This document shows, piece after piece, positions 17,500-24,980 of a DNA stretch of 49,299 nucleotides. The DNA comes from an uncultured Bacillota bacterium (lineage in GTDB: Bacteria > Bacillota_I > Bacilli_A > Erysipelotrichales > Erysipelotrichaceae): assembly GCA_946537295.1 (NCBI GenBank), contig CAMNFQ010000004.1, forward strand, positions 1 to 49,299, given 5' to 3'. The position numbers and the translations under genes are program-made. Under the pieces are notes generated by a model, which made no database searches, was not told the DNA's origin, and was given only the letters and a program-made list of their open reading frames with translations. Position 1 is the first letter of the stretch. Every line of letters begins with the position of its first letter.

Positions 17500-17575
17500 G
17501 CCGACTTAGCTCATCAGGTAGAGCAACGCACTCGTAACGCGTAGGTGGTAGGTTCAAGTCCTATAGTCGGCACCA
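17500..17575 (+). tRNA. tRNA-Thr (anticodon CGU)
   Basis: A full cloverleaf can be drawn: acceptor GCCGACT/AGTCGGC, D arm GCTC/GAGC, anticodon loop CTCGTAA with anticodon CGT (reads ACG), T arm with TTCAAGT, and encoded CCA. The anticodon stem has one A-C mismatch next to the loop. The first base follows directly after the TAA of the fem-like gene, and no separate promoter is seen, so it must be cut from that message by RNase P. Confidence 0.95.
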
Positions 17576-17585
17576 TTATCAAATT

Positions 17586-17612
17586 AAAAGCCTTGTTTTA
17601 AAGGCTTTTTTT
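17586..17612 (+). terminator. Terminator of the cca-fem-tRNA-Thr unit
   Basis: AAAAGCCTT-GTTTT-AAAGGCTTTTTTT forms a stem followed by a T tract. Confidence 0.88.
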
Positions 17613-17633
17613 GTGTTTTTATATTTCAACATA

Positions 17634-18011
17634 TTATTTTTTTAGGTCTCTAATCGTGAGGATAACAATAATAAACAAAGCTCCCAGTACGATCATGATG
17701 ATACCCATTACATTCATCAGAACACTTTTACCTTGGTAGTAAAGAGTAAGGATACCGCTAAGGATCTCTACCACCCCAGCAAAGATAAGTATACCTCTGG
17801 TATTGAAAGTTATCGCAAATATGCTGCTGATAATATTTAAACCAGGAATGATATATATTGAAAGACGCAAAAGAGTTGCCTCAAAATCGGTATGCGGCAA
17901 TATCTTCATGATGATAGGATCATTATCAAACTGATAAGCAACAGTAAAATACATGATGATCGCAATCAGCATCTCAATAATTGGTATCGTTCTCGCAATT
18001 TTTCTGTTCAT
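17634..18011 (-). CDS. Small four-helix membrane protein, unknown function
   Basis: The 125-aa protein has four hydrophobic stretches (roughly residues 8-25, 45-66, 72-90 and 97-118) and a basic C-terminus (RDLKK). The pattern resembles small DUF308-like integral membrane proteins, but I see no motif that sets a function. It lies in front of the truA-ecf genes and convergent to tRNA-Thr. A TAAAAT box, which includes the truA stop codon, lies exactly six bases before the ATG, so it probably has its own leaderless transcript. No ribosome site is visible. Confidence 0.7.
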   Translation of the reverse strand: MNRKIARTIPIIEMLIAIIMYFTVAYQFDNDPIIMKILPHTDFEATLLRLSIYIIPGLNIISSIFAITFNTRGILIFAGVVEILSGILTLYYQGKSVLMNVMGIIMIVLGALFIIVILTIRDLKK

Positions 18012-18023
18012 AGGTTTATTTTA
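18009..18023 (-). promoter_or_regulatory. Leaderless start of the four-helix protein: TAAAAT-N6-ATG
   Basis: TAAAAT (18023-18018) overlaps the TAA stop of truA. Six bases later is the ATG at 18011. Confidence 0.5.
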
Positions 18024-18752
18024 ATAGAATATTTTCAGCAAATAAAGTCCATTGGGATCGGCGTTATAACGTCTCGTGGTTTTACATGGTCTCTCCAACA
18101 TTTCTTCGATATCTTCCAGAGTTTTAAGTCCTCTGCCCAGATCGATAAGAGTTCCCACCATGATCCTGACCATGTTTCTTAGAAAACCAGTACTGGTAAC
18201 TCTGATCTTTAGCATATCCTTTTTCCTGGCGATTGAAAACTCACTGATCACTCTAACCTGATCAGGATATTCCTTAAGACTTGAAGTATTGAAGGAAGAA
18301 AAATCGTGTCTTCCTTTGAGCAGTTCAGCTCCTTTTTTCATCAGATCGACATCCAGTTTGTAGAAGCACTGATAGGCATAGCCATTCAGAAAGACATCAT
18401 ATTCACCAATATTGATCAGATATTCATAGGTCTTCTTCTTGACGGAATAGCGGGCATGAAATTTATCTGATACTTTTTCCACTTTCAGAACATGAATGTC
18501 TTTTGGCAAAAGACCATTCATGGAAAACTTCAGTTTTCCTGCTTCCTTGACCTTTTCTGAATCAAAATGGAAGACCTGTCCCTTGGCATGGACACCGGCA
18601 TCCGTTCGGGAAGACATGACGATCCTGATCTTTTCCGAAAAGATCCTTTTCAGTACATTTTCTATAACATCCTGGATAGCAAGAGCGTTTTTCTGTGATT
18701 GAAAACCGGCATAGTTACGGCCATCATAGGCAATTGTGATCTTATATCTCAT
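18021..18752 (-). CDS. truA: tRNA pseudouridine(38-40) synthase
   Basis: TruA isomerises uridines 38-40 in the anticodon stem-loop of many tRNAs. The N-terminus MRYKITIAYDGRNYAGFQSQ and the catalytic motif SSRTDAGVHAKGQV (with the nucleophilic Asp) are clear; the KKKTYEYLI and RHDFSSFN motifs and the FLRNMVRIMVGTLIDLGRG segment follow. The 243-aa length is normal. Its start overlaps the ecfT stop by four bases (ATGA), so it is coupled to the transporter genes, an arrangement common in Firmicutes (ecfA-ecfA-ecfT-truA). Confidence 0.96.
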   Translation of the reverse strand: MRYKITIAYDGRNYAGFQSQKNALAIQDVIENVLKRIFSEKIRIVMSSRTDAGVHAKGQVFHFDSEKVKEAGKLKFSMNGLLPKDIHVLKVEKVSDKFHARYSVKKKTYEYLINIGEYDVFLNGYAYQCFYKLDVDLMKKGAELLKGRHDFSSFNTSSLKEYPDQVRVISEFSIARKKDMLKIRVTSTGFLRNMVRIMVGTLIDLGRGLKTLEDIEEMLERPCKTTRRYNADPNGLYLLKIFY

Positions 18753-19549
18753 AGATAGAATCTGGACAGAATGCTGAAGACCATGACCAGCAGACAGATA
18801 AAAATAAACAGATAATCAAGGAAATTGAATTTCAGAACATGATATCTTGTTCTTTGAGCACCAGGAACATATCCTCTGGCTTCCATGGCATCAGCCAGTT
18901 CATAAGCTCTTTCAAACGCCACCGAGAATAATGGAACAATCAGAGAAAGAATAGCTGAGATCTTTTCTGATAACTTGCCATTTTCAAAATCAACACCACG
19001 TGATTTCTGGGCATTCATGATTCTCATTGTCTCTTCGATGATTGTTGGAATGAAACGTAAGGCTATTGATACCATCATCGCTACTTCGTGAGCTGGAAAA
19101 TGAACGACCTGTAAAGGTTTCAACATCCATTCAATTCCTAATGTCAGATCCAAAGGATTTGTAGTAGCGGTAAGTAAAGTCGTGATCGAAATCATCAGCA
19201 GGAGTCTGACGATCACAAACAGCGTATTGAATATAGCATCAGAATATACATCAAATGTACCGATTGAGAATAATACATATCCCGTCTTGATACTCAATGA
19301 GTTTATCAGCATCAGAAACAACAGCATGACTATCATCGGTTTAAATGACTGAACGATCATCTTGATACCGATTTTTGCCAGAAGTAAGGCGATAGCAATC
19401 ATTACTCCTATTACCAGAAAGGCGATCCAGCTCTTTGGAATAAAGACAGCTGCGATCATCAGGAAAAGACCGATCAGCTTAGCTCGCGGATCAAGTCTGT
19501 GAATAAGTGAATCGATAGGTATGTATTTACCAAAAACCAGGTTATTCAT
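18749..19549 (-). CDS. ecfT: ECF transporter transmembrane (T) component
   Basis: EcfT is the membrane scaffold of group II energy-coupling-factor transporters. It couples the two ATPases to exchangeable vitamin-binding S components. The 266-aa protein has N-terminal and C-terminal hydrophobic helices and the two coupling-helix motifs with the AxG signature: NAQKSRGVDF and DAMEARGYVPG. The N-terminus NNLVFGKYIPIDSLIHRLDPRAKL is typical of the family. The gene overlaps ecfA2 by four bases. No S component is in the window, as expected for group II modules whose S genes are scattered. Confidence 0.94.
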   Translation of the reverse strand: MNNLVFGKYIPIDSLIHRLDPRAKLIGLFLMIAAVFIPKSWIAFLVIGVMIAIALLLAKIGIKMIVQSFKPMIVMLLFLMLINSLSIKTGYVLFSIGTFDVYSDAIFNTLFVIVRLLLMISITTLLTATTNPLDLTLGIEWMLKPLQVVHFPAHEVAMMVSIALRFIPTIIEETMRIMNAQKSRGVDFENGKLSEKISAILSLIVPLFSVAFERAYELADAMEARGYVPGAQRTRYHVLKFNFLDYLFIFICLLVMVFSILSRFYL

Positions 19550-20400
19550 CTTTTCACCTGCCCTGCCACCTCTTTGGCGATCATCTCGATCGTACGGGCT
19601 TCTGAAGATATCTTAAAGCCTTTTTCAATAAGCATATTCTTTAATTCAACGATCTGCGGTTCAAGAAGATTGAACTCCTTGAGCTTTTCTTTATCAGCAA
19701 ACAGATCAGTAGTTTTACCATGATACATGATCTTTCCATGAGAAAGAACTACTGTCTCTTCGCAATAGTTATAGACCATCTCGTTATCATGTGAAACGAT
19801 GATGATCGTCTTATTAAGCTTTCTGTTAAGATTTACAAACAGTGAGATGATCTCTTTTGCTCCTTGAGGATCAAGTCCGGCTGTCGGTTCATCGAGAACG
19901 ATGATCTTTGGATCACAGGCAATGATTCCGGCAATTGCAACTCTTCGTTTCTGCCCACCGGATATCTCTAATGGTGATACCTCAAAAAGTGACTGATCGA
20001 TGCCTACCAGTTTTAGTGCCTCAGCTGCTCTTTTGATCGCTTCTTCAGGAGCAAAACCGAAATTAAGCGGACCAAAGGCTACATCTTTAATGATTGTTTC
20101 TTCAAATAACTGATACTCTGAAAACTGAAAGACCAGTCCGACATCTTTACGTAATGGCTTAAGAAACTTCTGTTTTACACCAGCTACAATCTCATAATCA
20201 AGTATCTGCAGACTGCCTTCATCTGGTAGAAGCAAGGCATTGAGATGTTCAACTAAAGTTGATTTTCCCGAACCGGTTTCACCAATAATGGCAGTTATGA
20301 CACCTTCTTTAATATCAAGATTGATATTATCAAGAGCCTTATGTGCATAAGGCATGTCCTTATTATATATATAGCTTAGTGATTTGAACGATATCGGCAT
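19546..20400 (-). CDS. ecfA2: ECF transporter ATPase EcfA2
   Basis: This is the second ATPase of the ECF module. It has Walker A GETGSGKST, Q-loop FQFSEYQLF, signature ISGGQKRR, Walker B IIVLDEPTAGLDP and the switch His in VSHDNEM. The order of the two ATPases and the closeness to ecfT support EcfA2 rather than EcfA1. At 284 aa it carries the C-terminal extension by which ECF ATPases dimerise. Its start lies 25 bases inside the end of ecfA1. Confidence 0.94.
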   Translation of the reverse strand: MPISFKSLSYIYNKDMPYAHKALDNINLDIKEGVITAIIGETGSGKSTLVEHLNALLLPDEGSLQILDYEIVAGVKQKFLKPLRKDVGLVFQFSEYQLFEETIIKDVAFGPLNFGFAPEEAIKRAAEALKLVGIDQSLFEVSPLEISGGQKRRVAIAGIIACDPKIIVLDEPTAGLDPQGAKEIISLFVNLNRKLNKTIIIVSHDNEMVYNYCEETVVLSHGKIMYHGKTTDLFADKEKLKEFNLLEPQIVELKNMLIEKGFKISSEARTIEMIAKEVAGQVKR

Positions 20401-21200
20401 AATTCATCCACCATTCCTTTCAAATCATCTGATTTAAGTCTGATCTTATATTTACCAAAAGCTTCTCTGGTCTGTTCCACAAAAGGAATATCAAGATCGA
20501 TCTCTCTTAGCTTCTCCGGTTCTTTAAAGACTGCTTCAGGTTTTCCATGCATAAAGATCTTGCCTTTATTCAAAACGATACAATCATCAGACTGCAATAC
20601 TTCTTCTATATCATGAGTTATGGAAATGATCGTGATCTCATCATCACCGGAAAGTTCATACATCAGCTGTTTGATCTCTTTCTTTCCTTTTGGATCAAGC
20701 ATGGAAGTTGCTTCATCAAAGATCAGGATACTAGGATGCATTGCCAGGATTCCGGCAATCGCAACACGCTGTTTCTGTCCTCCGGAAAGATTCTGAGGTT
20801 CATAATTCAGAAAAGCACTTAAGCCAACCTTATTGGCATATTCTTCAATGATAGCTGGCATCTTTTCAGATTCGACCATCTTATTTTCCAAGCCAAAGGC
20901 TATATCATCTTTTACTGTTGAACCGATAAACTGGTTATCCGGATTCTGAAAGACGATACCAAGCTTATTGCGGATCATCGCGATGTTTTCTTCGTTAACT
21001 TCATCACCATCAATAACGATCTTGCCCTTCTTGATCGGCAAAAGTCCGGCAATGAGTTTTGCCATCGTTGATTTGCCAGAACCATTATGGCCGATGATCG
21101 TCACATAAGATCCCTTTTCAATATCAAAACTGACACCATCTACTGCATTTCTGGTGCCATTGTAGGAAAATGTTACATCTTTAACTTCAATAAGACTCAT
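20376..21200 (-). CDS. ecfA1: ECF transporter ATPase EcfA1
   Basis: First ATPase of the ECF vitamin transporter module. Motifs are Walker A GHNGSGKST, Q-loop FQNPDNQFIG (the NPDNQ form is typical of EcfA1), signature LSGGQKQR, Walker B ILIFDEATSMLDP and switch ITHDIEE. It pairs with EcfA2 to form an asymmetric heterodimer. The 274-aa size is normal. TATAAT lies eight bases before the ATG, so the ecfA1-ecfA2-ecfT-truA message should have a leader of only about two bases. No ribosome site is visible at this start. Confidence 0.94.
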   Translation of the reverse strand: MSLIEVKDVTFSYNGTRNAVDGVSFDIEKGSYVTIIGHNGSGKSTMAKLIAGLLPIKKGKIVIDGDEVNEENIAMIRNKLGIVFQNPDNQFIGSTVKDDIAFGLENKMVESEKMPAIIEEYANKVGLSAFLNYEPQNLSGGQKQRVAIAGILAMHPSILIFDEATSMLDPKGKKEIKQLMYELSGDDEITIISITHDIEEVLQSDDCIVLNKGKIFMHGKPEAVFKEPEKLREIDLDIPFVEQTREAFGKYKIRLKSDDLKGMVDELCRYRSNH

Positions 21201-21214
21201 ACTACTAGATTATA
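21198..21214 (-). promoter_or_regulatory. Near-leaderless start of the ecf-truA operon: TATAAT-N8-ATG
   Basis: TATAAT (21214-21209) is eight bases before the ecfA1 ATG. No Shine-Dalgarno fits between them. Confidence 0.5.
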
Positions 21215-21219
21215 CAATA

Positions 21220-21633
21220 TTAATTTTCCGATAAACTTCTAAGCTGCATAATCTTCTTATTAAGAGCCTCATATGCTTCATTAAGATCATCGATATCCTT
21301 GACAGTCATTTCCATCGGACACATTCCATCGCCTTTACGGTTTACGATATAATCAACCATTTCACCATATTCATAGGCAATGCCATATTTTTCAAAAATA
21401 TCTTTTCCGGCATTTGAAAGTACATGAGCATATACTTTCTTTACACCAGAAAGAGTAAGCAGCATTGCGGAAGCTTTTCCGATGATCTTATCAGCAACTT
21501 CCAGTCCATCAAAAAAATGCAGATTCTCGTTCAAACGCATAATTACAGGCTTTATTCCTGAATCTTTTGAACAATATCCGTTTGAAGCGACGATCGAATA
21601 GTTTTCCTTAAGTAATTGTTCTTTTAATGTCAT
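21220..21633 (-). CDS. DUF1893-like protein (cytidine-deaminase-like fold), function unknown
   Basis: The 137-aa protein resembles the DUF1893 family, whose structure (Thermotoga TM1506) has a deaminase-like fold but no proven enzyme activity. The core signature is visible: VADKIIGKASAMLLTLSGVKKVYAHVLSNAG, with the family's GKAxA turn, then a short CPME segment (GDGMCPMEMTV). It lacks the zinc-binding His/Cys pairs of true deaminases. It lies between the ECF operon and fba, divergent from fba. The ATG is six bases after a perfect TATAAT, so it probably makes a leaderless single-gene transcript or reads into the ecf operon. Confidence 0.75.
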   Translation of the reverse strand: MTLKEQLLKENYSIVASNGYCSKDSGIKPVIMRLNENLHFFDGLEVADKIIGKASAMLLTLSGVKKVYAHVLSNAGKDIFEKYGIAYEYGEMVDYIVNRKGDGMCPMEMTVKDIDDLNEAYEALNKKIMQLRSLSEN

Positions 21634-21645
21634 AAATCAATTATA
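21631..21645 (-). promoter_or_regulatory. DUF1893-like gene leaderless start: TATAAT-N6-ATG
   Basis: TATAAT (21645-21640), six bases (TGATTT), then ATG at 21633. Confidence 0.65.
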
Positions 21646-21662
21646 CACTATGTTTTTTGCGC

Positions 21663-21685
21663 TATAATAATTATAGAAAAAGGAG
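21663..21685 (+). promoter_or_regulatory. fba -10 box and ribosome binding site
   Basis: TATAAT at 21663-21668 is followed by a short leader with AGGAG at 21681-21685, nine bases before the ATG. This is the conventional arrangement, in contrast to the divergent leaderless gene 60 bases away. Confidence 0.65.
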
Positions 21686-21694
21686 AATTTTTAT

Positions 21695-22660
21695 ATGCCA
21701 TTAGTAACATCAAAAGAAATGTTTGAGAAAGCTTACAACGGCGGTTATGCTATTGGTGCTTTCAATGTAAACAACATGGAAATCATCCAGGGCATCACAG
21801 AAGCTGCTAAAGAATGCAACGCTCCTGTTATCCTGCAGGTTTCCAAAGGCGCAAGAGCTTATGCTAACAGAACATATCTGATAAAGCTGGTTGAAGCTGC
21901 TTGCATAGAGACAGGACTTCCAATTGTTCTGCATCTGGATCATGGTGATTCTTTCGAAACATGTAAGTCATGTATCGATGACGGTTTCACTTCTGTAATG
22001 ATCGATGCTTCTTCAAAACCATTTGAAGAAAATATCGCCATCACAAAGCAGGTCGTTGAATACGCTCATGCTCATGGTGTTGTCGTTGAAGCAGAATTAG
22101 GTACACTGGCAGGTGTTGAAGATGAAGTTAAAGTTTCTGCTGAAGATTCATCATACACCAGACCTGAAGATGTTGAAGAATTCGTTAGAAGAACAGGATG
22201 TGACTCATTAGCTATCGCTATCGGTACATCTCATGGTGCTTACAAGTTCAAACCTGAACAGTGCACAAGAAATGCTGAAGGTATCCTTGTTCCACCTCCA
22301 CTAAGATTCGACATTCTTGAAGAAGTATCTAAGAGACTTCCAGGCTTCCCAATCGTTTTACACGGTTCATCATCTGTACCACAGGAATGGGTAAAGATCA
22401 TCAACGAAAACGGTGGTAAGATGCCTGATGCCGTTGGTGTTCCAGAAGAACAGTTAAGAGAAGCTTCAAAGATGGCGGTTTGTAAGATCAACATCGACTC
22501 AGACCTGCGTCTGGCTATGACTGGTACAATCCGTCAGTTCTTCAATGAACATCCAGAAAAGTTTGACCCAAGAGAATATCTCAAACCAGCAAGAGAAAAC
22601 ATCAAACAGCTTGTTAAACACAAGATCGTTGATGTCTTAGGTTGCGACAATAAGATCTAA
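21695..22660 (+). CDS. fba: Fructose-bisphosphate aldolase, class II
   Basis: Class II aldolase splits fructose-1,6-bisphosphate into two triose phosphates using zinc. The 321-aa protein shows the zinc His motifs HLDHGDSFETC and GTSHGAYKF, the catalytic Glu/Lys neighbourhood VVEAELGTLAGVEDE, and phosphate-binding VLHGSSSVP and KINIDSDLR segments. A strong AGGAG ribosome site precedes the ATG, and codon use is biased (GCT, GTT, CCA), as expected for a highly expressed glycolytic gene. It is monocistronic with a strong terminator. Confidence 0.96.
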   Translation: MPLVTSKEMFEKAYNGGYAIGAFNVNNMEIIQGITEAAKECNAPVILQVSKGARAYANRTYLIKLVEAACIETGLPIVLHLDHGDSFETCKSCIDDGFTSVMIDASSKPFEENIAITKQVVEYAHAHGVVVEAELGTLAGVEDEVKVSAEDSSYTRPEDVEEFVRRTGCDSLAIAIGTSHGAYKFKPEQCTRNAEGILVPPPLRFDILEEVSKRLPGFPIVLHGSSSVPQEWVKIINENGGKMPDAVGVPEEQLREASKMAVCKINIDSDLRLAMTGTIRQFFNEHPEKFDPREYLKPARENIKQLVKHKIVDVLGCDNKI

Positions 22661-22670
22661 TTATAACAGT

Positions 22671-22702
22671 AACGGTGCAGTTAATCTGCACCGTTTCTTT
22701 TT
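22671..22702 (+). terminator. fba terminator; the loop holds the stop codon of the convergent GNAT gene
   Basis: AACGGTGCAG-TTAAT-CTGCACCGTT followed by TCTTTTTTT. The GNAT stop codon (TAA, minus strand) lies in the loop. The T tract is on the plus side only. Confidence 0.9.
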
Positions 22703-23130
22703 TTATATAGCATTGCACTGTGGAAGTTCATACCGATCTCATCAATATAGAAATGAAGGATAGACTTGTAGTTCTTTGAGGCCGTTGCCAGAATCAGATA
22801 ATCGCAATCACTATCCTCTTCAAGAGCGCTAAACAGTTTTTTACCGATCCCCTTACATCGGTATTCCTTTTTCACATATATTTCCATTATTTCAAAACAT
22901 TTACTTCCTGAAGGAATTACCGATGAGAGTTTCTCAGCTTTCTCTACATGACCAAACAGATAACCGATTATTTCTCCATTTTCCTGAGCGATATAGATAT
23001 CGTTTCCTTCAATATCCTCTTTTCTGTTGGCTCGATATCCATAAACATTCTCTTCTTTTTCCCAAATCAAAGAAAGATCGATCAGCTGTTTCAATGTAGC
23101 ATCATCAAGTTTAGTCTTACTTATCTTCAT
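22681..23130 (-). CDS. GNAT family N-acetyltransferase
   Basis: The 149-aa protein has the GNAT acetyl-CoA fold: an N-terminal strand-helix part, a beta-4 strand with [27 protein letters not shown] (the R/QxxGxG/A pyrophosphate loop is CKGIGK), and a C-terminal [23 protein letters not shown] that matches motif B. The substrate is unknown. The ATG lies inside the last codons of ispF (14-base overlap) without its own clear ribosome site, so it depends on ispF translation. The stop codon is in the loop of a terminator hairpin. Confidence 0.88.
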   Translation of the reverse strand: MKISKTKLDDATLKQLIDLSLIWEKEENVYGYRANRKEDIEGNDIYIAQENGEIIGYLFGHVEKAEKLSSVIPSGSKCFEIMEIYVKKEYRCKGIGKKLFSALEEDSDCDYLILATASKNYKSILHFYIDEIGMNFHSAMLYKKRNGAD

Positions 23131-23593
23131 CGATCAGACATACCGCATAGGCGATCACGCCTTCACCTCTTCCAACAAAACCAAGACCTTCACCACGAGT
23201 AGCTTTGACATTGATCTGTGTCTCATCACAATGAAGATGTTCCGCAATGTTTTTGCGCATCTGATCGATATGCGGAGCCATCTTTGGCTTTTCGATATTG
23301 ATCAGAGAATCGATATTGACGATCCGATAACCGTTTTCCTTAAGCATCTTATATGTTTCATCCAGTAGCAGTAACGATGAGATGCCTTTATATTTTGGAT
23401 CGGTATCCGGAAAATGAGTACCGATATCTTTTAAACCCATTGCCCCAATCAGTGATTCGATGATGGCATGCAAGAGCACATCGGCATCAGAATGGCCAAG
23501 TAATCCCTTCTCATAGGGAATGTTTACCCCTCCAATGATCAAAGGACGTCCTTCTACCAGTTTATGTATATCTTTTGACTGTCCTATCCTCAT
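23117..23593 (-). CDS. ispF: 2-C-methyl-D-erythritol 2,4-cyclodiphosphate synthase
   Basis: IspF makes MEcPP in the non-mevalonate (MEP) isoprenoid pathway. The trimeric enzyme's zinc site is seen in [16 protein letters not shown] (Asp and His ligands), with [13 protein letters not shown] and the [22 protein letters not shown]-terminal motif. The 158-aa size is normal. A GGGAGG ribosome site is located in the end of the HAD gene, and the two genes overlap by four bases (ATGA). Its presence shows the organism uses the MEP route. Confidence 0.96.
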   Translation of the reverse strand: MRIGQSKDIHKLVEGRPLIIGGVNIPYEKGLLGHSDADVLLHAIIESLIGAMGLKDIGTHFPDTDPKYKGISSLLLLDETYKMLKENGYRIVNIDSLINIEKPKMAPHIDQMRKNIAEHLHCDETQINVKATRGEGLGFVGRGEGVIAYAVCLIDEDK

Positions 23594-24216
23594 ATAAGTT
23601 CGACCTCCCTGATATCATCTACGACCTTATCATATTCTTTTGTAAGGACATCTTTAGCCTGATGACCTTTTGCGACCAAAACACAATCTACACCCATAGC
23701 TTTGGCTGTTTCCAGATCATGCAGAGAATCACCGATCATCATGCAATCAGCCGGATCCTTATCAGCGATCCATTTCAAGGCAATATTTACTTTTGAACCG
23801 GCATAGATATTATCGATGCCTAGCACTTCATCAAAATACTTTTTGATACCAAGTTCTTCCAACTGTTTCTTTAATTCAACAAGACTTGAAGCACTAAGCA
23901 GTATATTTCTATTTCCCTTTTCGTGATTTCTGATCAGCATTTCTTCGACACCATCATAGATCTTATACTCAGGTTTAAGCTTACAATACCAGTCAAACCA
24001 GTAGCTTCCCACCTCTTCATAGCTGTATCTGTTCCAGTCAAAACCGACATTTGTATAGTAGTCTTTTACCGGAAACGTAAACAGATGAAGATACTCGTCT
24101 TTACTTAATGGTCCTCGCTCCAGACCAAAGTGTTCGATCGTCAGATTTTCTGCTTTTATACACACATCAACGTCATTAAGAACAGTGCCATTAAAATCAA
24201 AAATCACATATTTCAT
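23590..24216 (-). CDS. HAD-superfamily hydrolase (phosphoglycolate-phosphatase-like)
   Basis: The 208-aa protein is a subfamily IA HAD phosphatase. The nucleophile motif is [11 protein letters not shown]; the usual second Asp (DxD) is Asn, which occurs in some family branches but can change the reaction. Motif II is NILLSAS and motif IV is [27 protein letters not shown]. The cap helices (residues about 20-85) are rich in Tyr and Trp. It is first in an HAD-ispF-GNAT operon. The ATG is six bases after TATAAT, which itself follows the T tract of the rpoE terminator. Confidence 0.88.
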   Translation of the reverse strand: MKYVIFDFNGTVLNDVDVCIKAENLTIEHFGLERGPLSKDEYLHLFTFPVKDYYTNVGFDWNRYSYEEVGSYWFDWYCKLKPEYKIYDGVEEMLIRNHEKGNRNILLSASSLVELKKQLEELGIKKYFDEVLGIDNIYAGSKVNIALKWIADKDPADCMMIGDSLHDLETAKAMGVDCVLVAKGHQAKDVLTKEYDKVVDDIREVELI

Positions 24217-24228
24217 AGATACATTATA
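24214..24228 (-). promoter_or_regulatory. HAD-ispF operon leaderless start: TATAAT-N6-ATG
   Basis: TATAAT (24228-24223), six bases (GTATCT), then ATG at 24216. The -10 box is only a few bases after the terminator T tract of rpoE. Confidence 0.65.
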
Positions 24229-24230
24229 TA

Positions 24231-24253
24231 AGAAAAAAGACTCTTTCGAGTCT
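24231..24253 (-). terminator. rpoE terminator
   Basis: On the minus strand AGACTC-GAAA-GAGTCT is followed by TTTTTTC. The hairpin starts right after the rpoE stop codon. Confidence 0.85.
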
Positions 24254-24567
24254 CAATATTCATCTTTATCAATAATGATATCGTCTTCATCTTCTGTCTC
24301 TTCCGGTTCATCATCTTCTAATTCGATTTCGGAAAGATCAACATGAGATTCAGCAAATTTTCTGCGCTCGATCAGATCCCATTTGTTATCCTTCAGTGAA
24401 GCAAACCTTGAATCGAGAGTAAGATCAGAATAGAACTGAGCAATCTTATCATTGGAAGCACCATAGATCTTTGATACTTCTTCCCAAAGCTTCGGAAAGA
24501 CGATTGCACGTTTCTTTTTAGAGATAACATCATATGCGATATCAGTCATTGACTTAGCACTGGCCAT
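24253..24567 (-). CDS. rpoE: RNA polymerase delta subunit
   Basis: Delta is a Firmicutes-specific RNA polymerase subunit that speeds enzyme recycling and lowers non-specific binding. The N-terminal HARE-HTH domain (SMTDIAYDVISKKKRAIVFPKLWEEVSKIYG, RFASLKDNKWDL) is followed by an acidic tail (ELEDDEPEETEDEDDIIIDKDEY). The 104-aa form is much shorter than B. subtilis delta (173 aa) because the acidic tail is short. An AGGAG ribosome site precedes the ATG. It lies next to a DUF1934-like gene, a linkage often seen near rpoE. Confidence 0.93.
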   Translation of the reverse strand: MASAKSMTDIAYDVISKKKRAIVFPKLWEEVSKIYGASNDKIAQFYSDLTLDSRFASLKDNKWDLIERRKFAESHVDLSEIELEDDEPEETEDEDDIIIDKDEY

Positions 24568-24580
24568 AAAACTATTACTC

Positions 24581-24928
24581 CTAATAATACCTTATTTCAA
24601 TAATTCTATCCTCATCATTTATGAGGTACCGCATTACTAATATATCACTATTTATAGTAAAATCAATAATTTTTACTTCAATTTTTAAAATTCCTTCAGG
24701 GCTTGTAATTTTCGCATAGCCACTGGTCCTCAAATGAAGTTCCAACAGGTGGTCATCACTTTGTCTGAACAGAATAATACCGTCTTCATAGATACATACT
24801 TCGCATTGTGAATTTTCATTATCGAGATAGGAAAAACAGTTCCTGTCTTTGATATCTTCAACTAACACTTCGTCGAAGTATCCTTCCTTTGGATTACTTA
24901 GTGATACTTTAGCATTCACATTTTTCAT
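24581..24928 (-). CDS. DUF1934-like (YwiB-type) beta-barrel protein
   Basis: The roughly 115-aa protein is made of alternating beta strands (CEVCIYEDGIILFRQSDDHLLELHLRTSGYAKITSPEGILKIEVKII) ending in DEDRIIEIRYY. Size, strand pattern and location beside rpoE match the DUF1934/YwiB family, which has a calycin-like barrel and unknown function. The track start at 24955 overlaps the promoter. I prefer ATG 24928, or GTG 24919, which lies seven bases after a TTTAAT box with a TTGACT -35 at ideal spacing. Confidence 0.7.
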   Translation of the reverse strand: MKNVNAKVSLSNPKEGYFDEVLVEDIKDRNCFSYLDNENSQCEVCIYEDGIILFRQSDDHLLELHLRTSGYAKITSPEGILKIEVKIIDFTINSDILVMRYLINDEDRIIEIRYY

Positions 24929-24955
24929 TAAAAACCAACAGTTCCAATAAGTCAA
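24917..24955 (-). promoter_or_regulatory. Promoter of the DUF1934-like gene: TTGACT-17-TTTAAT
   Basis: TTGACT (24955-24950), a 17-base spacer, TTTAAT (24932-24927), then seven bases to a GTG at 24919. If this promoter is used, ATG 24928 would not be transcribed and GTG 24919 would be the leaderless start. Confidence 0.55.
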
Positions 24956-24980
24956 CTATAATGATAGAATTAGATTTATG
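24942..24980 (+). promoter_or_regulatory. murD promoter, near-leaderless
   Basis: TAGAAT (24965-24970) is seven bases before the ATG, with a weak TTCCAA -35 at 17-base spacing. A stronger TATAAT (24957-24962) nearby would give a leader of about nine bases. Neither leaves a Shine-Dalgarno. Confidence 0.45.

Noticed and set aside
17470-17500. Possible promoter for tRNA-Thr (TTGCTG ... TATAAG)
   Set aside because: The spacing is 19 bases and the start would fall inside the tRNA; co-transcription with the fem-like gene is simpler.
23590-24216. HAD protein considered inactive because DxD is DxN
   Set aside because: DFNGT occurs in some subfamilies that are still phosphatases; the remaining motifs are intact.
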